Source: Penicillium oxalicum | Taxonomy: Eukaryota; Ascomycota; Eurotiomycetes; Eurotiales; Aspergillaceae | Length of the DNA: 64,000 nucleotides | Direction: 5' to 3' | NCBI RefSeq assembly: GCF_001723175.1 | Contig: NC_064655.1 | Span: forward strand, 1,426,001 to 1,490,000 | In this document: piece by piece, positions 46,507 through 58,035 of the stretch | Numbering within the stretch: the first letter of the stretch is position 1 | Layout of the letters: the number at the start of each line of letters is the position of its first letter | Made by a program: the position numbers and the translations under genes | Notes under the pieces: model-generated | What the model was told of the DNA's origin: nothing | Seen by the model: the letters and a program-made list of their open reading frames with translations, nothing else | Database searches by the model: none

Positions 46507-46820
46507 ATATTCCTTGTAAAACTACTCATTGGCGCATCTATTCCAGGAGTCTCTGGCCGGGTCTGTTTCTACAAAATTCAAATTACTCATTATAGTACCT
46601 TTGTTCAATTTTTCCTCATGGGACAGATCATGCAAGCGGACCTAGTGTTAGGATAACATTGTATTTTGATGCGTTTCAATTACTGGGGGTATCTCTTTTT
46701 AGAAAGGTAGATTTTATACAAAGAACATCTTACTGGTCCAAATGGGCGAGCGCTTTGTCCTTCATAAGGGAGTGGATACAGACGGGTATCAAGAAAAGGG
46801 CATGGACGTGTTTTTCGGTC
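46507..46820. other. Convergent intergenic region UTP13 / SPP2
   Basis: The 314 bp between two facing 3' ends; no gene. Confidence 0.6.
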
Positions 46821-48371
46821 TTATCGTCGGCTGCGATGAGAGCTTTCATCCTTCCGAGACGAATGCGAGGAGTATCTCGAGCTGCCATGACGATCGCTTC
46901 GATGATCCCTATCCCGCTCATCGTCACGATCTCTGCGTGAATCCCTGTCATCGCGGTCCCGACGGCGTTCCCTATCACGATGGCCTCTTTCCCGATCACG
47001 ATCACGATCCCGATCCCGGTCTCGGTCGTGATCCCGTGGGCGATCGCGATGTGAGCGCTCACCTGACCGGTCGCCGTCGTCGTAATGTCTCGAGCGTCGA
47101 GACGAATGTCGGCCAGCAGACGAGCTTCGATCACGCCGGGAGGAAGTGTTCTTTCGAGCTGGGCGGTCGTCATCGTAGTCGCGTTCGCGATATTCTCGAG
47201 AATCACGATCTTTGTCCCGGCGGCTAGATCCCAGATTTCGATCCCTTCGTTCACGCCAGTCGTCCTTGTCGATTGGGGCTTTGGAAGATTCTTTCTTGAG
47301 TTCGGCAAGCTCTTCCTCTGTGATATATTCTCCTGTGGTTTTGTTGCGCATAGTCACGGGCATGTATACACCTTCCACGTCGCCATCTGCATTGTCCTGG
47401 CCTTGTTTTCTGGAAGCTTTGCGCATTGCAGATTTCCCCCATGCGCCCAGTTCCACTTCTGCACCTTTCCCAGAGTCCTTAGCGCCGATACCCAAGAACC
47501 CTGGACGTCGCACAGGAACACTAGGATTCTTGGCCTTTTGCGCGGCAGTTGAAGAGCTGTATTTTCCTCGCCCAATGGATTGGCCATCTTTCCACCCCAT
47601 ACCTCGCAACAGCGCTGCCCCAAACTCCTCCACGGGAATGGCATTGTATTGATCCAAAGACGCAGGCTCAGGCCGAGATGCCACATCTGCTCGGAAAGAG
47701 CTGGCCTCGTCGTGGCGAGGGGCGGAATCTTCGTGTCCTTGAAGCTTGGAGGACTCGATGATGAGATCTGTCCGCCGTTCAACTTCACCCGTCGTCTCAC
47801 GAAGCAAAGCTTGCATAGCCAATTGGTCTTCTGTCATTGTTTTTTGTTCTTCGGTCGAGGTTTGTTGCACATCCGCCATTCGTTCACCTTGTGCGCTGGC
47901 GGCATCACTTCCATTCTCCTGGGACGTTTGCGCAAAGCTCAACCCAAAGGCCATGCTTGGTCCCTCAACCTCCACCGCTCCTCCCGCTTGCAATTGTCCG
48001 TTTTTTTGGGCTTCTTGTAAAGCCTGTACCTCTTGTGGGAGAAGATTTTTCTTGCCTTTTCGCGCATTTGTACCAGGGCGATCGCGCCAGTTGTTTTTGC
48101 TAGTGACCGGAATGACCAGTGGCTGGTTGGAGTCGCTCACTACTTTGCCATCGGCAGTGATTTGGGCACCGGTTAAAGTATCAAAACCGGATATCTCTTC
48201 ATGAACAGGAGCCTGCTCGTCCTCGGAGGAGTCATCGTTATGTTCAAGCTGATGTGGACGACGAGCCAAGGAACGGCTTTTGCCTGTCAAATGATCGGAG
48301 GGACGGCCACGAGACTGTATTGAGAAGGCCGGCTTCTTGGACGCCGGTGACGCGCCTGAACCGGTAGACAT
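46821..48371 (-). CDS. SPP2: Pre-mRNA-splicing factor SPP2 (G-patch protein, GPKOW family)
   Basis: SPP2 activates the DEAH helicase Prp2 for the first catalytic step of splicing through its G-patch. This is a single-exon gene of 516 residues if it starts at the ATG at 48371 (MSTGSGASPASKK). The frame stays open 13 codons further upstream but without an ATG. The G-patch spans about residues 248-275 (FGAALLRGMGWKDGQSIGRG), followed by RRPGFLGIGAK. The last ~130 residues are dominated by Arg-Asp, Arg-Glu and Arg-Ser dipeptides. The RD-rich tail is typical of fungal spliceosomal proteins, and its near-repetitive codons create open frames on the opposite strand that should be ignored. Confidence 0.9.
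   Translation of the reverse strand: MSTGSGASPASKKPAFSIQSRGRPSDHLTGKSRSLARRPHQLEHNDDSSEDEQAPVHEEISGFDTLTGAQITADGKVVSDSNQPLVIPVTSKNNWRDRPGTNARKGKKNLLPQEVQALQEAQKNGQLQAGGAVEVEGPSMAFGLSFAQTSQENGSDAASAQGERMADVQQTSTEEQKTMTEDQLAMQALLRETTGEVERRTDLIIESSKLQGHEDSAPRHDEASSFRADVASRPEPASLDQYNAIPVEEFGAALLRGMGWKDGQSIGRGKYSSSTAAQKAKNPSVPVRRPGFLGIGAKDSGKGAEVELGAWGKSAMRKASRKQGQDNADGDVEGVYMPVTMRNKTTGEYITEEELAELKKESSKAPIDKDDWRERRDRNLGSSRRDKDRDSREYRERDYDDDRPARKNTSSRRDRSSSAGRHSSRRSRHYDDGDRSGERSHRDRPRDHDRDRDRDRDRDRERGHRDRERRRDRDDRDSRRDRDDERDRDHRSDRHGSSRYSSHSSRKDESSHRSRR
46960..47050 (-). repeat. Imperfect hexamer repeat coding for Arg-Asp dipeptides in SPP2
   Basis: Repeated GATC(A/C)C-type units on the plus strand read as alternating Arg-Asp codons in SPP2. 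Synonymous changes between units show it is old or selected rather than a fresh microsatellite expansion. Confidence 0.75.
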
Positions 48372-49443
48372 TCCTTTGGATTTGAATGAATTCTGCGACG
48401 ATGATGTCACACCGTGCGAAAGAAAATCGACGTTTGTACCAAAAGAGCTCCGTGAATGAGCCTATACAAGAAACTCGTGACGACGGCGGTGGCAAAATTT
48501 GGGAGTAAACGCGCGGCTAATCAGGAGCTGCAGTACCTCATCTATCAACCCAATGTAACCGAACGAGACGTATTTCAAGCTGCCTAGCCGCATGATTGCT
48601 GTTCATGGTCAGGTAATAATTACACCGCTATCATTGTAGAGCATGGAAATTTTCAATCGTATGGCATGGCCGGGAAGAAAACAGTGATGAGAGGCAATAT
48701 CAGAACAACAACATTGTGAACTGACCTCATGGGACTCGAAGCAAAATCGTTTCTGCACCCGCTGTAAAAGCCATGGTCATTCACATAAGACTTTTCTGAA
48801 ATGCAGAAATGGGTATCAGGACATCGACTTCATCCAGTTTCATTCCAAAGAGTGTCGGTCAAAGCCTTGTGTCAAATTCACTCAACCCATCGAGCTAGAC
48901 GATATACTGCTGGGGGACCTTGAGTTCGAAGCTAGACAACGCTTTGGAAATACGAATGATAGGTGAAGAAATTAGGAAATTTGCAGTGATCAGTAAACCT
49001 GACGTTGCGAGTTGGGATAAGATGCTCGCAAGCTGGACAGGAATGTTTGTTTTGAGAGAAGACTAATCATACAATTCATACTCGTGAGTCGGTGGATCTA
49101 GCAGGGAAATCGCCTGAGAAAGTCCACCAACACCAAGAGATAATACATGCCCAAATTCAACAAGTTCAAAAACACTGGTAGCCAGAAGCCAGTGTTGCGT
49201 TCGGCTCATTAATGAATGAGCGCGCCAAAAAAAAGTTCGCCACGCAGTAAAGGGGAACAGACACACGCGAAAGACGGGTTCGGGGGTAACATAAAGGTGG
49301 TAAAAAACCAAAACACGATGCGCCGACACTGTCTCCGACCACTAACGCAAATAAATAAAAGAAAGACCAAAATAGAAAGTAATTATGTACAACGCGAAGA
49401 TATCCAAACGCAGCACAAAGCATGCATCAGGGAACAAGTGACC
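48372..49443. other. Intergenic region between SPP2 and VID21
   Basis: About 1.07 kb holding the SPP2 promoter and the 3' flank of VID21; both genes are on the minus strand. No coding sequence recognised. Confidence 0.55.
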
Positions 49444-52400
49444 CTAGCTGCTTGTAGTCTGCGCGGGTGTCGGATGGGGACTCTTGCTTGAGCCAGGCAC
49501 TGCGCCAACTTGAACACTTCCGCTCCGCTGTGTTTGTGGCGTTGCACTCCGGCTCGGCTGGGTTGCGCTACCGTTGACGGCCGGTGAGCTCGTCACATTG
49601 ACTCTGTTCTGAGGTGTACTTTGCGGGACCCGCATCATCGGAGAGAACCCTTGATTTTGAGGAACTTGCATAGCAGAGCCTCCATTGGGCATGGCAGCTT
49701 GCTGAGACGGCTGGAACTTGCTATCGTGCGGGACGGCATAATTAGCCTGCGCGTTACTCATACCACCACCGGCTGCGTTCATGGCGGCCTGCTGTGAAAG
49801 GCGCTGTTGTTGATACTGATTGAGACGCTCAGTGGCAAGCTTGTTCACCTGGTCTGCTGGCAGATTGGGGTTGGCTCGTTGAATCTGGCTTTGGAAAGTA
49901 CTGATCGTTGGGACAACACCGCCGGAAAGGGGGTTCGGCTGAGCCAACCGAGGTGACGAAGATGAGACCCCCGGTGGAGTACCGCTGTGTAGTGATGGGC
50001 TCTGGAGACCAGCTTGGGCCTGCAAGGCTGCAATAATTGCAGGGTTGCTAGAGGTACCATTGACACCAGACATGTTCATGTTCGGAGAATGTCCTCCTTG
50101 CGGAGCAAACTGCTGAGCATGAAATTGTTGCGGGGCTTGCTGACCTTGGCCTTGGCCTTGTGAGACCTGTTGTTGACGGGATTGCAGCAGTCGTTGTTGT
50201 TCTTGCAGGCGGTTCGCCTCGCGTATCACTCGGGCATTGTCTGGGGATGTCTGCATCTGCATGCCAGGTCGAGCAGCCACATTAGGCAGCTGCCCCTGGG
50301 GCATCATTTTCATGTGCATTGCGTTTGCTGGGACCTGGCCATTGACCGACGTTGTCCCGGCCGGGACGCCGTGTAAGGGCTGTGCACGAGCTTGAGTCAT
50401 ACCAACGTTGCCTGGCATTCCAGAAGGAAGTCCGTTCGGCACACCGTTCACCATGGCTGCATTCGGCATATTGGGAGGTAGGTTACCAGGTCGTCCGGGG
50501 CCGTTCATCATCTGCTGTGGAGGTTGTTGCTGGTTAGGTAATTGACCGACACGCTGAGCAACCATACTTGCCCGTTGCTGGGCAATCATCTGCTGGCGGT
50601 ATTGTTCTTGTCGTTCTTGAAGCTTCATTTCTCGCTCGTGCTTGAGACGACTGAACTCCGCTGGTGAGGAGATCGGGGGTTTGGGCTGATTAGCTTCATT
50701 GGCTTTTCGCAGCGAAGCAAGTTGGGACGCATGCTGCTGCTTCTGCAAAATTGTCTCCCGCTTCTTGGCCAACTTTCGCATCGCATCGAGCAATGCCAAA
50801 TGCTTCGAAGATCTTCGCCTGTCGACTCGTAATGGCTGCGTTGTTCTTCGTCGAACTGGTTGCGGTGGTTGACCATTGTTCGCGGCTTGCTGTTGTTGCT
50901 GTTGCTGCGCAGCCTGTTGTTGTGCAAACACCGTGCGTTGTGCGCTCTCAAGTCTCTGATGGTAAGCCCGGAAATACTGGGTCTTCGACATGTCCGCCGG
51001 CAAGCCTTCCAAGCCCACCCATCGCTCGAAACATTCCCAGGGAGTTCGTCGTTCCGCCCCAGAGGTAAACAAGGACGGAGGGGTAAGACAGCTACTGATG
51101 AGAGACCAATTGTACGAGTACTCTTTCACCAGACGGCGGAGTTCATCGTCTTCTGTGACCGTCCACTGGGAAGATTGACGGGACTCAAAGAAGCCAACGG
51201 AAGGCATTGGGTGCTCCGTGGGGGGGCGGAAAGAATGTCCAGGGTGGATACGATCTCGGATTGGTTTATTCTCTGGACGGAAGAGGGCGACATTGTTCTG
51301 CTCTGGGGGCAGGTCTGCTGAGGAATGCTCGGAAGAAGAAGCATATTGAGAGTATTCGAAGCGGGTGAGTTTGCGATGATGCTCAACATCCCTCTGGAAA
51401 GTGATCTTAGTTGAAGCAAACTTTGTCACTGGAAGGAGGTCAAGCCTCCATGTGGAATCCGGAAGAATTTTGAAATCTGGTTGCTGGAGCCCGGTCTTGA
51501 ATCGAACGGGCTCGAAGAGTGGTAGTTCATCCAATATTTTCTCTGCTGACGGAGTCATATCAAGTGAAAAGTTAAACTCGTCAGAGCCCAGCGAGAAAAT
51601 GGCTGCCGGGGCGACAGTGTCCTGAAGATCATGCCGGTGCTCCTCATTGAAGCCGTCGCTCACTGACTCCTCTTCGGCGGACGGTACTAGGTCGGGGGTA
51701 GGGTGGGATACCGTTATCGAGTCGTCACCAGGGGTTGTTGACGAAGGGGCCAAGCCCGGCCCAGAAGTTTCGGAAGTTGAAGGGATTGACGATGGCGCCT
51801 TAACATTCACTCGAAGCAACGAGCGGTGTTCTTTGTCACTGTTGACGTACTCGGCACACCATTCGGCGCAGCTTTTCGCAGCGGCGAGCTTCCACTTGCG
51901 CTCCTCGCGAAAATCAATGCGCATCCACTTCATATGATCCAAGAGCACATCATGATGACTGAAGGAGCGATGCGGCTCAATGGACCGCTTCATTTGTCGA
52001 AGTGGCCAACGATTGGCATTTTGCAGAGCGTAGATGCGCCGAAGCGTACGACAATCCATCTGTTCCTGATATTCAAGTAAATGATTGGATGTGCTCAAGG
52101 TCTTATGGGCAGAGGCGAGAAGCGTGTTGAGATTAGTTCCTCTTGGGGGAGCATAAGCCCTGTTCAAGAACAAAGTAAAAAGGTAATCTTGCTCTTCGTT
52201 CAACTTGGCAACTGCATCTGTCGACTCTCGGCTGACAAGGTCCGTGGCATCCGTCTTCTCCTGCACTGAGGGCGCTTGTTTCGGAAATACTACCGTGGAA
52301 ACACGGCTTCTTTCCTTTTCCCGAATTTTGCGATCTTTGAACCGCATTCTAGCCAAGCTCTCTGGCGTCTGAGGCTCTGGCTTCGCATGGGGCTTTTCGT

Positions 52401-53877
52401 GATTGAATTGGCGCGGGGTTTCGCCAAGGATTTCCGAGACAGACTTGTGACGAATCGCTCCAGACGAAACGCGAGTGGTCATTCGTTGCTGGGAGACATC
52501 TGGTTGAGGGAGTGGTATCGAGATAGGCTCCTTCGCTTCCGTAGATACTTCTCTGGCTGCCCCCTCGGGGGTGACATTATCCTTGGGAGAAGGCATTGCC
52601 GCTTCATATTCTTTCTCGGTCTTGGGAATCCCTTCCCGCGGGTGCAGTGCTGAAACCTCTTTATCAACAACCATTGCGTCGTTGGCGAGGCCCGTGTCCG
52701 CTACATCCTGTAAGGCAGCCCCATGGGCATGCTTGGCGCTGTCGATAGCGGCACGTTGCAAGGACTGTGCTTCCTCCATTCGGAGCTGTTCGTCTGGTGT
52801 GGATGGGATCGTGGTTGCACGATATTGTACGCATCGAGCATCCTGCGAATGTGGTCGACCTAGCTTCCTTGCTTCACCTAGTTCCTCACCGGGACTGGTG
52901 TCTGGCGACGCAGCAACAGGGATGGGAGTATTGGTAGAGTATGGGTCAATTGATGAAGCTGGAGAGAGAGGCTGCTCGCCATACGAGTGACCCAGAGCAG
53001 TGGAAGGTCGCGCATCCGATCTCTTTCGTGGGACTTGATGGGTAGGGATCGCCAATGAGGGTAATGTACCCTGCTCTGTTGCTTCATGCTGTTTTGCCGA
53101 GCCAGTGGACAGTTTAACGTCGGTTTCATGGTGGAGAGACACTGGGCGAGTTTCCGATAATTGTACCGTCTTCTGATCGGAAGTCGAAGATTCTAATGAT
53201 GAGGATGTGGCAGGGGCGGAGGCGAACGGATCATTCGTACCAGCTTGTCGAGAAGCTGGCTGAGATGATGTTGGTGATAGCTGCGCATTATGGTTGGTGT
53301 CGGGCCTCGTTGCCGGCGTTGTCTTCACTGGTTCATTTTGGGGCAAAGAGGCACCGATAGCGACCGTCGGTGATCCACTAAAAGCATGCTGTGAAGTCTT
53401 GAGGGTTGCGTTGACGCTGGACGTAGCGGCTTTTTGACTTGGAGATTGCGATCGGTTGTGGGAGGGCAGCGGGAGCGTAGCTTCATCGAAGTAGCGACCT
53501 CTGCGGGAGATTCAAATGTGAGCGAATTGCTTGGTCGTATTCTGAGGTCGCATTATTTTATTGCGGGAAAGGAAGGGTGAGATGGCAGAGAGCGGTATCC
53601 AGGCAGACTTACTTGGTGAGGTCGTTAGCCTCAAGGAAGGCCTGCTCTTTCTGGGAATAGAGAGAGTCGGCGGTCGCGCCCTCAAAGCCCACGGTCGCAT
53701 AATACAACTCGGTCAGTTTTCGCTTGCGCGACAACAGACATTTCCTGGGCCAAAATCAGCCCCAAATACATCATTTTCTGCAGAAAGAAACGCAGTTTTC
53801 AAATCCCAGATTTTGCCCAGATTTTATACGTACGCGATCTCATCGTTCTTTGACCGGAGAAGCTCGTCACGGAGCAT
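49444..53877 (-). CDS. VID21: NuA4 histone acetyltransferase scaffold subunit VID21/EAF1
   Basis: VID21/Eaf1 is the platform on which the NuA4 complex assembles; it acetylates histone H4 and H2A at promoters and DNA breaks. Exons 53877-53834, 53744-53613 and 53500-49444 give 1410 residues starting MLRDELLRSKNDEIA. The region ALQNANRWPLRQMKR to AEWCAEYV (about residues 550-615) is the HSA domain that binds actin-related proteins. A SANT/Myb domain follows at about 836-900 (SQWTVTEDDELRRLVKEYSYNWSLIS). The C-terminal third is rich in Gln, Pro, Asn and Ala with pure Gln runs (about 50880-50930). The N-terminal ~500 residues are low-complexity. Domain order and length match fungal VID21. Confidence 0.93.
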
Positions 53878-55793
53878 GAGGTCTAGCTTGGGTAAACGGC
53901 ATCCGATTAACGCGAGAGTAAGGACAGCGATTTGGCCACGATCATCCAGGCAGGAAAAATCGCTTGAAGGGATAAAATCCGATGTTGTGGTCGCGTGAAG
54001 CGATGGAAGGCTTGGAAGGGAGGACTTTTCTGTACGGGTTGGCGCGGGAGAAAAGGGAAGCGCTGGAGGTTGGGTAAAGGTGAAGGTACGATACGGTAAA
54101 GTTACAGCCAGAGTGCTTGCCAAGGGCCATGAAGGGAGTTGGCCACCACCACCTAGCAATCATAACAGCCTACCCGTGCCTAGCTGGATAATAGAGACAA
54201 AAAAAGACTGGACTTCAATTGCAGTATGGATTCGGATAGCTAGTTTTTCAATGATATTTCCAGGATGATTATGACCGTAGATTAGTGCCACAATTGTGAG
54301 ACAGATATGTAAGTGCTTGATCTACGAAACAAATATGGATCTTGCGTGGTGATGTAAAATTCAAGGAGGGTCCAGCGTTATGTAAATACGCACATGAATG
54401 TGACAGACATTCCTTGGAAAGCTGAAAGCCGTTTGCAAATAAGTGATGCCTCAGGCATGAATTCAAGATCTCATAACAGTAGCACTTCGACCACCTTGAA
54501 TACGGCCACTCTCAGGAGCATTGGGAGAATACGAACACGACAGACCACCTACGAAGGTAGTAGAGAGTGTGGTTTGCAATATGCAAACCACGTTACTGCA
54601 CTTTATTCCCGGAGGCAATCAGTGACTCAGCGGAAATTCTGGATTAGAAGTACTCGTAATAGAAGCTTTGTCCGTTGGCCTTGTTGTGGTTGCACTCAGA
54701 GTGCTGGTATCCAGATGATTGTCTAGTAATTTGTGACTCGGGTATATAGGGAGGTTGCATTTCTCATAGCTGCATTTAACAGGCCCATAGGTATCGTTGA
54801 CGGGAGTAACCCTCCAGGTAGGCTTTAAAGGCTCCCTCCAGCTTCTAACCGAGCAGCGGGCAGTGATACAGAGCACCCTGCAGCCTGGACGGGATAGATG
54901 GACTGGAGATAGGTAGTAGGTAGAGGGCTGATGGACCCAGGAACCCATTTGTTAGTCCATGTTGGAAGGTTCCACTTAAACGCATACTATCACGGGAAAT
55001 CGCCAAGACATCAAAAAGATATACTGTGGCTCAGTCACCCATCAAGCAATCCCTTTATATCAATCCTAGGGCAAGCAGCTGTGCCTCAGTTTTATTTCAG
55101 GCTTTCTTTGGACTCCTTGATCCCCGAGGAGAATCAAAACTGGAGCTGGCTCCATTTGATCAAAAAATAAGCGTGAGGTGGAATTTGCAGGTCGTTGGAT
55201 CTATATACCCTACCCATGCTGTACCAGACGACATGATCGAGATCGACATTGAAATGGAGGCCGAGTGTATATCTACAAGGCAATACACTCAGTAAGATTG
55301 TATAGAATTTTATCTTGATGGTGGAGTCTAGACTGAGACTAGCCTTACCTAGACCCTTTCGCGTCACTGGTCCACATCAGAAAGTCATCCTTTGAACCCG
55401 GATATAAATCTAGGATACAGCTTTTGTGTTTGGGCCATCAAGGAAAAAGAACAGGAGTGATAACTCGGATTACTGACCTTCAAAATGTCACGGATGCTGA
55501 TATGCCTGGGGCCTTGAATCGACTGGGCGACAGTAGGCGGCGACGGCGGCGGTGAATCATCCCTGACAGCCCGTCATGCTTTCCTTCGGTATCTCACGCA
55601 CCACGGGCGGATCCGCGGTAAAGACAGAGAGTTAGCAGGGCTGACGATTCAGGCAACAGGGCACCCACATTCTCTATCGGCCTGACTGATAACCGGCAGA
55701 AAAAAAATATCGAGATAGCGATATCCAGTGTTCGGCATCTCCACGCCCGCAACATCGTTCTTGTCCATTGTTTTCCCACATCTCACCAGAGCC
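53878..55793. promoter_or_regulatory. Long divergent region VID21 / MAK11
   Basis: At 1.9 kb this is one of the longest gene-free stretches in the window. It lies between two divergent genes and contains a perfect 23-bp palindrome at 54569-54591. The frames of about 110 codons at 53824-54159, 54394-54726 and 54619-54948 are of odd composition and match nothing I know. The first runs through VID21 exon 1. Confidence 0.5.
54569..54591. repeat. Perfect 23-bp palindrome (10-bp arms, ATA spacer)
   Basis: Arms GTGGTTTGCA and TGCAAACCAC are exact reverse complements separated by ATA; pairing stops at both ends. It could be a dimeric transcription-factor site or an RNA hairpin. It is about 0.7 kb upstream of VID21 and 1.2 kb upstream of MAK11. 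Confidence 0.7.
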
Positions 55794-57361
55794 ATGGCTA
55801 AACGCAAGCGCAATGAATCTACCAAGGAGGAGGTGGTAGCTGCAGGAAATTCCGCCAAAACAGCCAAATCGGCACCTACTCCATCAGAGGTTCCTGATGC
55901 CGCCGTTACAGTCCAAGTTGTCACGGGCTCCTACGAACGAGTGCTGCACGGCTTCACAGCTGGAATTCCTGCATCTGCTTTACTCGCCAAGGAGGTCGTC
56001 TCAAAAGACCCCCAATCTACTATTCAATGCGTTGACTCGTTCTTATTCGAGGCCCATGGCTCCGCGATTCGCTGTCTGGCTTTGTCCCCAATGCCCAAGG
56101 CCACTGACTCGCCGGATGCCCAAAAAGTTTTCCTCGCCTCAGGGTCAACCGACGAGAGAATCCAGTTATACTCACTGGCCGCTGCACCTCCTGCTGTGAG
56201 CGATGAGTATCCGTCTGTGCCAACACTCGCCGGTAACAAAATCCTGGAAAACCCCAAGAACCGTGAGCTCGGATCACTTCTCCATCATTCCGCCAGTATC
56301 ACCACCTTAAGCTTTCCCTCGCGCAGCAAGCTCCTCGCAGCCGCAGAAGACAACGAAATTTCCATCTCAAAGACTCGTGACTGGTCGGTTGTCTCAACAA
56401 TCAAAGCGCCACACCCAAAGGTTCAAGGTCGCCCCAGCGGTGATACTGCTCCGCCAGGGGCTGCGCCATCGGGTGTCAATCATTTCGCAGTTCATCCCAG
56501 TATGAAGTTGATGCTGAGCGTGGGCAAGGGCGAAAAGTGCATGCGACTTTGGAATTTGGTCACAGGCAAAAAGGCTGGTGTATTGAACTTTGGGCGAGAA
56601 ATTCTCCAGAGTGTCAAGGAGGGAAAGTACAGCAGTGGAGAGGGTCGGCGTCTAGCATGGAACGCTGCCGGGGAGGAGTTTGCCGTGGCATTCGAGTGGG
56701 GTGCTGTTGTCTTTGGTGTTGTAAGTTTACGCGCCCAGTGTTGTGATTGGGTGTTACAAACTGACCGTCGATGTAGGATTCTACGCCTAAATGCAGGGTT
56801 CTGCCCGGCCCTCGGAGTAAGATTCATGAAATGAAGTATGTTTCCGTGGGCGACGGCGATAAGACAGAAGATCTCCTTGCTGTATCCACAGAAGATGGCC
56901 GAGTTGTTTTCTACTCAACCTCTACGCTGCGAGATCCCGAGGACGGCGATGAATCGACCATTCCTCATGCAGTCGCGACTGCGCAGATTGGTGGAAAACA
57001 GGCCGGTTTCCCTGGACGAATCAAGGATTTTGAAGTCTTAAATTTAGAGAACCAACCGGCCGACAACAGCAAGAACCTTCTTGCGGTCACTGGAAACAGC
57101 GATGGCGTGGTGCGTATCTGGAAGATCAATTCGAAATCTTTGCTCTCAAGCAAGGGCTCCAAAGGCTCCAAGGCCGGCGCCGAAACGGCCGGCCAAGTCG
57201 GGACTCTCTTGACGACGTACGAAACTGGAAACCGCATCACTTGCCTAGCTGCCTTTGTTATGCTTCCAGCCGAGGATGCATCGACTCTTTTGGACTCGGC
57301 CGATGAGGAATCTGACGAGGAGGAGGAAGAGGAGTCCGAGAGCGATGACGATGATGAGTAG
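55794..57361 (+). CDS. MAK11: Ribosome biogenesis WD40 protein MAK11 (PAK1IP1 family)
   Basis: MAK11 is an assembly factor for the 60S subunit that acts in the nucleolus. Exons 55794-56720 and 56777-57361 give 503 residues. The N-terminus is basic and low-complexity (MAKRKRNESTKEE). A seven-bladed WD40 propeller follows, with VQVVTGSYERVLHGF opening the first blade (the family signature region), FLASGSTDERIQLYSL, MRLWNLVTGKKAGVLNF and GVVRIWKI. The C-terminus is a run of Glu, Asp and Ser (DEEEEEESESDDDDE). The intron falls inside the blade reading GAVVFGV and DSTPKCRVL. It is longer than yeast Mak11, mainly by loops and the acidic tail. Confidence 0.88.
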
Positions 57362-58035
57362 GACTAAGATGTCCCCGCCGAGGTTTGGCCATTGTATATA
57401 CCCAGTTACCCACTGTGCCGCTTACGCCAGAGTAACCTGAAAAACAAATCCATCCATCTATAACGTTCAGAACCCTTCTAGATGAGATTGTTGATCACCT
57501 CGTATCAAGGATGCACGAAGGCTCAATAGCATGGAAGGCATCGTAGTCACTCGTTAGCAATGGAACATGTACTGTCTTTGAGCCTCCATTGACCTCCAAC
57601 GGGGCCATGGACCTCGGTTGTAGCAGTTGTAACCAGCAACAAATTGAGACACTGAAGAATTCGACTCTGTGATCACTGGGAAAAACATTTATAAACCAGA
57701 GCTTAAACCAGATAGACGCAAGAGGCATTACGAGTATGACCGATCGCCTTTCCTCGAAGCCCCAAGGATTCAAGCGTACAAAGAGTTCCCGTTGAGCAAG
57801 ACACCGCCCGCTCGCTCTCCACTGCACAAAACCTCCCCCCCCACTATTGCCTTCTTCGACCGTATCGTCGCCCACCAGCAATTTTCATCTTGCCTCCTGT
57901 CTGGTTCTTTGTCTCCTCGGCACCATTTGACTTGTTGCCGTCTGCTTTCTCGAAATCCGAAAAAGCGGTCTCGCCTCTTTTATTCAACTTGAAGCAGAGA
58001 CGGCTGCTACTGATCGCGCGATCGATTTTTTCAAC
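57362..58035. promoter_or_regulatory. Intergenic region MAK11 to eIF2-gamma
   Basis: The 674 bp contain the MAK11 3' flank and the promoter of the eIF2-gamma gene. A minus-strand frame of 128 codons (57495-57881) has no recognisable features. Confidence 0.55.

Noticed and set aside
46742..48204. Plus-strand frames opposite SPP2
   Set aside because: They are antisense shadows of the Arg-Asp repeat and low-complexity coding sequence of SPP2.
53824..54159. 111-codon minus-strand frame reading through the VID21 start
   Set aside because: Only its last part is the true VID21 exon 1; the upstream part is Ser/Pro/Thr-rich 5' leader and lacks family similarity, so I start VID21 at MLRDELLRS.
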